From: Clostridia bacterium
GTDB taxonomy: Bacteria; Bacillota; Clostridia; Christensenellales; DTU072
Assembly: GCA_028699795.1 (NCBI GenBank)
Contig: JAQVTZ010000112.1
Coordinates: 1-6,009 of the forward strand
DNA: 6,009 nucleotides
Reading direction: 5' to 3'
Shown piece by piece: positions 1 through 4,683 of the stretch. The position numbers were made by a program, and so were the translations under genes. Positions within the stretch are counted from its first letter, which is position 1. Every line of letters starts with the position of its first letter. Under the pieces are notes generated by a model that had not been told where the DNA came from, searched no databases, and saw only the letters and a list, made by a program, of their open reading frames with translations.

Positions 1-114
1 GATACAAAAACTTGCTGTCCCGACAAATAATATAGAATAAACAAAACAGGGAGTATTTTGCTTGAATACCATCCTTAACAAAGTAAAAATCGTGTCCTCC
101 ATGATAAGATTCAT
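1..114 (-). CDS. Possible 5' end of a riboswitch-controlled gene (partial, start uncertain)
   Basis: On the minus strand an open frame runs without a stop from an ATG at 114 to the window edge (38 codons). It has further in-frame ATGs at 102 and 72. The last part, from about residue 23, is hydrophobic (CFVYSILFVGTASFCI) after a lysine, which resembles the start of a signal peptide or membrane segment. It lies directly downstream of the c-di-GMP riboswitch, so the true gene should be under its control. The start is unclear: the only good Shine-Dalgarno, GGAGG at 100-96, has no ATG or GTG at normal spacing. It is followed by an ATT at 90 (5 nt), a TTG at 81 (14 nt) and an ATG at 72 (23 nt). The function cannot be told from this fragment. 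Genes behind such riboswitches are often surface proteins, chemotaxis proteins or c-di-GMP enzymes. The frame could also be leader, with the real start to the left of the window. Confidence 0.35.
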   Translation of the reverse strand, partial: MNLIMEDTIFTLLRMVFKQNTPCFVYSILFVGTASFCI

Positions 115-116
115 GG
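96..116 (-). promoter_or_regulatory. SD-overlapping hairpin, possible riboswitch expression platform
   Basis: Reading the minus strand, CCATGA (116-111) can pair with TCATGG (104-99) across a six-base loop. The 3' arm takes in the first two bases of GGAGG (100-96). The 5' arm shares its first two bases with the closing P1 strand of the riboswitch (119-115). The hairpin and P1 therefore compete for bases 115-116. The pairing is visible in the sequence; the switching role is inference. No U-tract directly follows, so this is not an intrinsic terminator. Confidence 0.4.
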
Positions 117-178
117 CAACCCGGCCATCTTTGGTAAGACCCGTGAGCTTTGCGTCCCTGCTTCACAACAAGTTTGCC
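115..178 (-). promoter_or_regulatory. Cyclic-di-GMP-I (GEMM-I) riboswitch aptamer
   Basis: The minus strand carries the hallmark blocks of the class-I c-di-GMP aptamer in the right order: GGCAAAC (178-172), then GGGACGCAAAGC, CACGGGTC, ATGGCCGGG, and the closing TTGCC (119-115). P1 pairs GGCAA with TTGCC (5 bp). The first internal hairpin has arms CTTGTT and AGCAGG closed by a GTGA loop, a GNRA tetraloop as expected. The second helix is short: GCT pairs with GGC, and GTCTT with AAGAT around an ACCA loop. The aptamer is only about 64 nt, clearly shorter than Vc2-type members, and the tetraloop-receptor region (usually CTAA...TATGG) is CTTA...GATGG. A strong promoter starts transcription roughly 10 nt upstream. 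The target gene lies to the left, off the window. Family membership rests on motif recognition by eye. Confidence 0.87.
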
Positions 179-193
179 TTTTACACTAAACTA

Positions 194-222
194 AGGATAA
201 CATATATTACATTTTTAGTCAA
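194..222 (-). promoter_or_regulatory. Sigma-A type promoter of the riboswitch transcript
   Basis: On the minus strand TTGACT (222-217) and TATCCT (199-194) are separated by exactly 17 bp, with a TG one base before the -10 (extended -10). Predicted transcription start is near 187, about 10 nt ahead of the riboswitch P1 stem. It lies between the CNNM gene stop (273) and the riboswitch, so the riboswitch transcript is independent of the upstream gene. Confidence 0.72.
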
Positions 223-272
223 ATTTCGCCAAAATAGTTTTTATCAGTAATTTTTGGTAAATGGTACAATGG

Positions 273-1652
273 TTACTTTGGGAGTTCAGTTTCTTCTTTC
301 TCTGTTTGTGTTCTACTGACGTTCGCGAACTCGAGATAATGATCCTTGATTTCTAGTACTTGAATTTTAAGACCATATTCTTCTAAAAGCGGAGTTTCAC
401 CGTCATCAGGAACATATCCCAGCAAACCGAAGCAAAAACCCGAAAAGGTTTCGTACTCCTCCACAGGTAAGTCGACTCCCAATTCTTTCTTAATTACTTT
501 TAAAGACACGCTGCCGCTTATTTTCCATTGATTTTCCGCCAATTTTTCGATGATGACGGGATTGTCTTCTATCGTATCTTCATCGTTGATATTGCCGACA
601 AGCTGCATCAAAAGATCGTGCATGGTGATAATGCCGCTTACCCCACCGAAGTCGTCCAGAACAATGGCAAAATGTTTGCGATTGGTTTTCATGTTATGGA
701 ACAATACATCTGTCCTTACCGTTTCGGGCACAAAATAGGCGGGCTTGATTGCGCGCTTTATTACATTGTTTTTGCTTTTATCCGATAGTAGCAGATATTC
801 TTTGGTATTAAGAATTTTGTTGATGCTGTCAGGGTTGCCTTCGCAAACGGGATAGAAGCTGTGCTTTGTTTTTACGATACTATCCATCCATGTATCGAAA
901 TCCGCCGTATACAAAATATCCATATCTGTGCGATGCACCATGACATCCTCTGCTGTTTTGTCATCGAACTCAAAAATGTTTTGAATCATTTCGTTTTCGG
1001 ATTTGTCGATAATGCCCTTTGCGCTTACGGTTTCTAACATCAGCCGCAATTCTTCTTCGGAAAGGCTTTCGGTTTCGGCGTGGGGATCTATTTTGAACAA
1101 GCGTAATATACCATTAGTGGATACTGTCAGCAACCATACCAAAGGCGCAAAAATCTTAGATACAATATAAATCAGCGATGCCAATGCCAAAGCAAGTTTT
1201 TCGGCATTGCGCATCGCAACGCGTTTGGGAACGAGTTCGCCGAAAACGAGCGTAAAATAAGAAAGAATTAAGGTAATAAAGATGACCGCTATCGTATCGA
1301 GCGTGGTAGCAGGAATCCCTATCCCCGTTGAAACCAGCCATTTTACGAGAATATCTGAAAAGTTGTCGGCGGCAAATGCGCTGCCTAAAAAACCCGCGAG
1401 CGTAATACATACCTGAATGGTCGCAAGAAATTTGGAGGGTTGTTTGCTTAACTTGCCAAGCTTTACCGCGCGTTTGTCGCCTTTTGTTATCAACAAAGAC
1501 AGCTTGCTTTCGTGAATCGTGATAATCGCGATTTCAGCTGCGGCAAACAAGGCGTTTAAGGCAATCAAAACAAGTTGCAGAATGAGTTGCCATATAAGAA
1601 TATTCAATGATTCTTCCTCCATAAGAAAAAACGAAAAGGCATCTTCACACAT
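273..1652 (-). CDS. CNNM/CorC-type (HlyC/TlyC 'hemolysin') membrane protein, DUF21-CBS-CorC_HlyC
   Basis: The 459-residue protein has the full architecture of this family. An N-terminal DUF21/CNNM transmembrane domain (about 18-190) has hydrophobic helices near 20-45, 77-97, 118-137 and 153-178 and the signature GELVPKR (138-144). Two CBS domains follow (about 232-292 and 300-352; the second includes VLDDFGGVSGIITMHDLL, 331-348). A C-terminal CorC_HlyC domain spans about 365-446. Relatives are linked to Mg2+ (or Co2+) efflux or resistance; the older 'hemolysin' label is misleading. The CBS pair probably senses a nucleotide. The start is ambiguous. The ATG at 1652 has GAGGTG upstream but at a long 16-nt spacing. 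An in-frame ATG at 1622 (MEEESLN) gives an N-terminus more typical of the family but has no clear Shine-Dalgarno. Its own promoter lies at 1765-1793, and no convincing intrinsic terminator follows the stop. The family call is firm; the transported ion is not known. Confidence 0.93.
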   Translation of the reverse strand: MCEDAFSFFLMEEESLNILIWQLILQLVLIALNALFAAAEIAIITIHESKLSLLITKGDKRAVKLGKLSKQPSKFLATIQVCITLAGFLGSAFAADNFSDILVKWLVSTGIGIPATTLDTIAVIFITLILSYFTLVFGELVPKRVAMRNAEKLALALASLIYIVSKIFAPLVWLLTVSTNGILRLFKIDPHAETESLSEEELRLMLETVSAKGIIDKSENEMIQNIFEFDDKTAEDVMVHRTDMDILYTADFDTWMDSIVKTKHSFYPVCEGNPDSINKILNTKEYLLLSDKSKNNVIKRAIKPAYFVPETVRTDVLFHNMKTNRKHFAIVLDDFGGVSGIITMHDLLMQLVGNINDEDTIEDNPVIIEKLAENQWKISGSVSLKVIKKELGVDLPVEEYETFSGFCFGLLGYVPDDGETPLLEEYGLKIQVLEIKDHYLEFANVSRTQTEKEETELPK

Positions 1653-1687
1653 CGTTAATATGCGAAAACACCTCTTATTTATTATTT

Positions 1688-1734
1688 GGGCACCTCATTT
1701 AGTCCCCGCTTGTCATTTTGGATTTGTGTCATAT
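1688..1734. repeat. Degenerate solo end of the MITE-like element
   Basis: This stretch aligns with the left end of the 295-bp element (4253-4300): 40 of 48 aligned columns match by hand count, with one single-base gap. Both copies are preceded by TATTT. No matching right end was found between here and 1810, so this is a decayed remnant or solo end. It sits in the 5' leader of the CNNM gene, between its predicted promoter and start codon. The rest of the 158-bp gap (1653-1810) holds only the promoter and leader. Confidence 0.65.
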
Positions 1735-1764
1735 GCTAAATACTGTTGTGTTGTCCATAGAAAA

Positions 1765-1793
1765 AATATACAGAAAATCAATCCTGTTGTCAA
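1765..1793 (-). promoter_or_regulatory. Promoter of the CNNM-family gene
   Basis: The minus strand shows a perfect -35 TTGACA (1793-1788), a 17-bp spacer and -10 TATATT (1770-1765). Predicted transcription start is about 1758, giving a leader of about 105 nt that crosses the repeat fragment at 1688-1734. It starts just after the metallopeptidase stop codon (1811), so the CNNM gene is probably transcribed separately from the upstream operon, though readthrough is possible. Confidence 0.7.
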
Positions 1794-1810
1794 GAGCAAC
1801 CGATAGGTTG

Positions 1811-2485
1811 TCAGCTATTCATCACTTTTTTGACGGCCTGCCAAGACGGACAATGACGGTTTAGCAAAGCTTTAAAATCGGCTCCGTGATTGGGTACGGC
1901 GATATGTATTAGCTCATGAATGATGACATAATCCAAACATTCATAAGGTTTTTTGGCAAGATTGAGATTAAAACACAGCGCTCTTGTCTTTGTATTGCAA
2001 CTTCCCCAACGGGATACCATTTTGCGAATGCGCCACCCCGAACACTTCAGCCCCGTAAGCGCTTCCATGACGGGCAGTCGGCTCTGGATGCGCTTTTGGA
2101 GTTGTATTTTATAAAAATTGTCGAGCGCGCATTCCAATTCTTCATCTAAGTCAAAGAACGATTTATACAAGATAATCGTACCGTCTTTTAATCTATATTC
2201 GGTCTTTAGGTCCCACTTCTTTATCGTGTTATATTGTTGTCCCCAAAGGAAAAGCGTGTCTTCAGCAAAAGATTCTTCTTTTTGCTCTGGCATTTGTAAA
2301 AATTTCTGTTGTTGAGCGGTTATCCAATTTTTCTTCTCTTTGATAAAGCTCGCGATTCTTTTATCACTTAAAGAAACAGGCGCCGATACTTTTACGCTGC
2401 AGTCTTTGCGCATAACCGTAATTCGCAATGTTTTGATGTTTTTGCGGGTAATCTCCACCAAAATTCCGTGTATTGTTTCTTTCAT
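1811..2485 (-). CDS. YgjP-like zinc metallopeptidase domain protein (DUF45, SprT-like)
   Basis: This 224-residue protein matches the YgjP/DUF45 family in length and motifs. It has an N-terminal beta-rich part (about 1-110). RWGSC (159-163), which sits before the catalytic helix in this family, is followed by the zinc site HELIH (190-194) and a third histidine, H200, in the usual HExxH...NH spacing (HELIHIAVPNH). No signal peptide or membrane segment is seen, so it should be cytoplasmic. Family members are annotated as metal-dependent hydrolases related to SprT/WSS1 proteases; their substrates are mostly unknown. Its ATG lies one base after the stop codon (TAA) of the isomerase-like gene and has no good Shine-Dalgarno of its own, which suggests translational coupling. 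It is the last gene of the three-gene operon. The family assignment is strong. A functional tie to the two sugar-related genes is not evident. Confidence 0.93.
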   Translation of the reverse strand: MKETIHGILVEITRKNIKTLRITVMRKDCSVKVSAPVSLSDKRIASFIKEKKNWITAQQQKFLQMPEQKEESFAEDTLFLWGQQYNTIKKWDLKTEYRLKDGTIILYKSFFDLDEELECALDNFYKIQLQKRIQSRLPVMEALTGLKCSGWRIRKMVSRWGSCNTKTRALCFNLNLAKKPYECLDYVIIHELIHIAVPNHGADFKALLNRHCPSWQAVKKVMNS

Positions 2486-2486
2486 T

Positions 2487-3269
2487 TTACTTTTTATCCG
2501 GCTCTGTTTCTATTGCGCGTAATTCGTTGAGGAATTTCATACCTCTTTTTACGGTCTCACGGGGACGGTTGGTATGGGCCGTTTCGATTACCGCATACGG
2601 CGTGCCGTTTTGCGTGGCTTTCTGAAGATAGCTTTTAAAATCCAAAACACCGTCTCCGGGGGCGCCTATTGTCTTTGCAAGCCCCCATAAAGTAGGTTTG
2701 GCATCTTTAAGATGCAGGACAACAAGCCTTGAGCCCAAATGGTCTATCTGCTCCTCTACGATTGCGCCGTGCGCGTTTGCCAAATACACATCGAGGCTAA
2801 CAAAAACCCGGGGCAATGTGAGTTCGAGAAGATGGTCGATTACCGCTCTGCCTTCGATACGCTTATAATCCGCTTTGCGATTGTAATACATCAACTTTAT
2901 GTTGCGATCGTGAAACTTTTGAGAAATGCGGTTGAGAAACTCTGCCATTCTTTTTACATCATCAAGTGTTTTGTATTGGAACTCGAACGGCACAGACCCG
3001 CATCCTACGATATTACAATGATAAACAGAAAGCGCGTCTGCAATTTTATCGATATCGTTTTGCAAACGCTCGAGAGGCATACGGGTAGAACAAATCGAAA
3101 CACCGCTTTCTTTGCTGATTTCGGCAAGCTCTTTTAGTCTGCATGTCGGCATTGCCGTAAGTTCCGCGACTTCACAGCGTGATGATTTTAGAAAGCCGAA
3201 TAGAGAACGGATTTCCGATTTTGACTTTGCTTTTGGGAGATATATTTGCGCTCCGAATTTTGTCATCAT
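2487..3269 (-). CDS. Sugar phosphate isomerase/epimerase-like TIM-barrel protein (AP_endonuc_2 / xylose isomerase-like)
   Basis: The 260-residue length and motif order fit the xylose isomerase-like TIM-barrel superfamily. VSLDVYLANAHG (157-168; D160 is a likely metal ligand), VVLHLKDAK (183-191; H186), GAPGDGVLDFKSYL (202-215) and YAVIET (225-230; E229) are the late-barrel motifs. The strand normally reading YHNHxxE is LMYYNRKADY here (126-135), so two histidines are Y129 and R131 and the metal-binding Glu appears to be D134. The second ATG (3266) is the better start: GGGAAG sits about 7 nt ahead of it and only 4 nt ahead of the first. It follows the ThuA-like gene by 31 bp and precedes the metallopeptidase by one base. 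Relatives include sugar isomerases, epimerases, myo-inositol enzymes and keto-glycoside eliminases. The substrate is unknown, and a non-isomerase function is possible given the altered site. Confidence 0.87.
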   Translation of the reverse strand: MMTKFGAQIYLPKAKSKSEIRSLFGFLKSSRCEVAELTAMPTCRLKELAEISKESGVSICSTRMPLERLQNDIDKIADALSVYHCNIVGCGSVPFEFQYKTLDDVKRMAEFLNRISQKFHDRNIKLMYYNRKADYKRIEGRAVIDHLLELTLPRVFVSLDVYLANAHGAIVEEQIDHLGSRLVVLHLKDAKPTLWGLAKTIGAPGDGVLDFKSYLQKATQNGTPYAVIETAHTNRPRETVKRGMKFLNELRAIETEPDKK

Positions 3270-3300
3270 TTTTCTTCCCGTTTAGTTTTTTGTAGTGAGG

Positions 3301-4047
3301 CTAGACGCTTTTGTTCCACTTAAACAGTCTTTTGATTTTGGTTTTTTGAGTATAGGTACTGCTTAGGATAGGTCTTGCGGGCGCGGTGGGCGAAGCCCAC
3401 AACACCGCATTATAAATAATTTTTTGAATATTTTTGTCATAATATACGGGATAGGTGGCATGACCCGGTTGGAAGTAGAATATCTTACCGTAGCCTCGGC
3501 GGAAGGTGACGCCGCTACGAAAGACTTCGCCTCCCGCGAACCAACCCAAAAACACAAGTTCGTCAGGCGTGGGGATATCGAAAAACTCGCCGTACATCTC
3601 TTCTTGCTCCAGCGTAAAGGTCTCTGGGACCCCGTAAGCGATAGGATGAGAAGGATTGATGGTCCAAAGACGCTCGCTTTCGCCGTCATCCCTCCACTTA
3701 AGAGAGCAAGTGGTTCCCATCAACTTTTTAAAAGGTTTGGACTCGTTGGAGGAATGCAAAAAGAGGATACCCATCCCCTGTAAAACACGGTTGCAAACTT
3801 TGTCCACAACGCTGTCTAACACATTTTCGTGCCATAACTCTCCCCACCATATTAATACATCTGTTTCGTCCAACACTTTGTCGGTCAAACCGTTTTCGGG
3901 CTCTTCTTGCGTGGCGCAACGCACGGTACAATCGGGATTGTCTTTAAAAATATCTTTGATGACATTATGGATACCGTTGGGGTATACCTTAGCGGTTTTG
4001 CCATTTTGATGTTTGGGGTGATATTCGTTCCATATGGTAATATTCAT
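3301..4047 (-). CDS. ThuA-like domain protein
   Basis: The 248-residue protein is a ThuA-family member (trehalose utilization, class I glutamine amidotransferase-like fold). Recognisable blocks are the N-terminal WNEYHPK (6-12) with VYPNGIH (21-27), DVLIWWGE (63-70) followed by LWHE, LFLHSSN (95-101), HPIAYGVPE (134-142), EEMYGEFFDIP (149-159) and RGYGKIFYFQPGH (184-196) leading into ATYPVYY. A basic tail of about 20 residues follows the domain. No signal peptide is seen, so it is probably cytoplasmic. ThuA in rhizobia works with the dehydrogenase ThuB in trehalose/sucrose use via 3-keto sugars; no ThuB-like gene is in this window. The start is well supported: AAGAGGA lies about 6 nt before the ATG. 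It is the first gene of the operon, behind a perfect promoter. The exact reaction and substrate are unknown. Confidence 0.92.
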   Translation of the reverse strand: MNITIWNEYHPKHQNGKTAKVYPNGIHNVIKDIFKDNPDCTVRCATQEEPENGLTDKVLDETDVLIWWGELWHENVLDSVVDKVCNRVLQGMGILFLHSSNESKPFKKLMGTTCSLKWRDDGESERLWTINPSHPIAYGVPETFTLEQEEMYGEFFDIPTPDELVFLGWFAGGEVFRSGVTFRRGYGKIFYFQPGHATYPVYYDKNIQKIIYNAVLWASPTAPARPILSSTYTQKTKIKRLFKWNKSV

Positions 4048-4085
4048 CGTTTTCCTCTTGATATGATGTTAATAATTATAGATGA

Positions 4086-4095
4086 CTTACGTAAG
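4086..4095. promoter_or_regulatory. Palindrome in the operon leader, possible operator
   Basis: CTTACGTAAG is a perfect 10-bp palindrome about 20-30 bases downstream of the predicted start of the thuA-like operon and about 40 bp ahead of its start codon. It could be a repressor site acting as a roadblock. Palindromes this short also arise by chance in AT-rich leaders, so this is a weak call. Confidence 0.25.
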
Positions 4096-4110
4096 AAAAA
4101 ATCATTTAGG

Positions 4111-4124
4111 ATAATCTAGATTAT
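4111..4124. promoter_or_regulatory. 14-bp perfect palindrome overlapping the -10 of the operon promoter, candidate operator
   Basis: ATAATCTAGATTAT is a perfect inverted repeat that covers most of the -10 hexamer (4120-4125) and the predicted transcription start of the thuA-like operon. A dimeric repressor bound here would block RNA polymerase, as expected for a substrate-induced catabolic operon. The palindrome is seen directly; the binding protein is unknown, and no regulator gene is in the window. Confidence 0.45.
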
Positions 4125-4148
4125 AACGCTAAGAACAAAGGGTGTCAA
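4120..4148 (-). promoter_or_regulatory. Perfect-consensus promoter of the ThuA-like/isomerase/metallopeptidase operon
   Basis: The minus strand has TTGACA (4148-4143), a 17-bp spacer and TATAAT (4125-4120), matching the vegetative consensus at all twelve positions. Predicted transcription start is near 4113, giving a leader of about 65 nt before the ATG at 4047. Such a strong promoter in front of a presumed catabolic operon implies that repression is needed, which fits the palindrome over the -10. Confidence 0.8.
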
Positions 4149-4173
4149 GCCTGTCTTGTTATATAGAATGGTG

Positions 4174-4252
4174 CCTTCCTTATTTGTCATTTGACTTCTT
4201 CCTTATTTGTCATTTGTACATTGTAATTTGTAATCTGTCTCCTTCCTTATTT
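4174..4252. repeat. Heptad-type short repeats, left flank of the MITE-like element
   Basis: The block CCTTATTTGTCATTTG occurs twice, at 4178-4193 and 4201-4216, and CCTTATTT begins again at 4245. Between 4205 and 4239 the sequence reads as five 7-base units: ATTTGTC, ATTTGTA, CATTGTA, ATTTGTA, ATCTGTC. Two more heptads lie at 4182-4195. A near-identical run is found at 4549-4576, on the other side of the 295-bp element. No coding role is seen; a long open frame crossing this stretch has no protein-like features. Confidence 0.7.
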
Positions 4253-4547
4253 GGGACCCTCTATTTAGCCCCCGCTTGCTATTTTGGGTTTGTGGCATAT
4301 TGTACTGCCAAACCCAAAATGCAAACGCTGTTCGGTAATTTCGTGGTCTTTCCTCACCTTATGACGCTTATGCTTATTGCTTGGACGCAAAAGCGTACAG
4401 ATTTGCTTGAAGCAAATCTTACGGTTCGGTTGGCATAAAACCGCCTATTTTCCTCGACAATAGCGCTGCTATTGCCTTCGTCAAAACGGCGTTTTTCTAC
4501 TCGAAAATCCATCCGAAATTCCTCGAAGGGGCTAAATAGAGGTTCCC
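4253..4547. mobile_element. MITE-like non-autonomous element, 295 bp
   Basis: The element begins with GGGACCCTCTATTTAGCCCC (4253-4272) and ends with its inverted copy (4528-4547); 19 of 20 positions pair. TATTT directly flanks it on both sides (4248-4252 and 4548-4552), as expected of a 5-bp target-site duplication. It encodes no transposase. Inside are several strong hairpins: 11-bp arms at 4281-4291/4310-4320, extended by GGCA/TGCC; 10-bp arms at 4399-4408/4410-4419; and 7-bp arms at 4458-4464/4468-4474. A related decayed end lies at 1688-1734. Size, terminal repeats, duplication and copy number above one all fit a MITE; the mobilising transposase is not known. It separates the divergent operon promoter from that of the glycosyltransferase gene. 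Confidence 0.75.
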
Positions 4548-4583
4548 TATTTGTAATTTGTACATTGTAATTTGTAATTTTTT
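4548..4583. repeat. Heptad-type short repeats, right flank of the MITE-like element
   Basis: From 4549 the sequence reads ATTTGTA, ATTTGTA, CATTGTA, ATTTGTA, ATTTTTT. The first 28 bases match the left-flank run at 4205-4232 with one difference. Removing the element and one TATTT would join CCTTATTT on the left to GTAATTTG on the right, recreating one more repeat unit. Confidence 0.65.
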
Positions 4584-4620
4584 CTATCCCTCAACTCGAC
4601 ACTTTAAACTAATATTGTTA

Positions 4621-4649
4621 TTGCAACCTGTTTGCCTCTGTGATACAAT
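4621..4649 (+). promoter_or_regulatory. Extended -10 promoter of the glycosyltransferase gene
   Basis: TTGCAA (4621-4626) and TACAAT (4644-4649) are 17 bp apart, and TG at 4641-4642 lies one base before the -10, making an extended -10 promoter. Predicted start is near 4656, leaving a short leader of about 28 nt to the ATG at 4684. It lies outside the MITE-like element. Confidence 0.72.
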
Positions 4650-4683
4650 GTAAATACTATAAATATAAATAGTAAGGTAACTA

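Noticed and set aside
62..250. Plus-strand 62-codon open frame starting at TTG after AGGGAG
   Set aside because: It runs antisense through the c-di-GMP riboswitch and its promoter; its composition is explained by those elements.
212..272. CCAAAA...TTTTGG inverted repeat downstream of the CNNM gene as a terminator
   Set aside because: AT-rich, widely spaced arms with no following U-run; not convincing.
1798..1811. Hairpin CAACC-TATC-GGTTG just after the metallopeptidase stop as an intrinsic terminator
   Set aside because: The stem is only 5 bp and is followed by CTCTTGACA rather than a U-tract; that stretch holds the -35 of the next promoter.
2739..3137. Plus-strand 132-codon open frame
   Set aside because: Fully antisense to the well-supported isomerase-like gene, with no family features.
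3424..4009. Two long plus-strand open frames (119 and 117 codons)
   Set aside because: Both are antisense shadows of the ThuA-like gene, whose motifs are clear on the minus strand.
4142..4438. Plus-strand 98-codon open frame in the divergent intergenic region
   Set aside because: It covers heptad repeats and the MITE-like element, has no ribosome site, and its peptide reflects the repeats.
4253..4583. CRISPR array, because of the repeated short motifs
   Set aside because: The repeats are 7-base units without regular unique spacers, and the middle block is one element with terminal inverted repeats.
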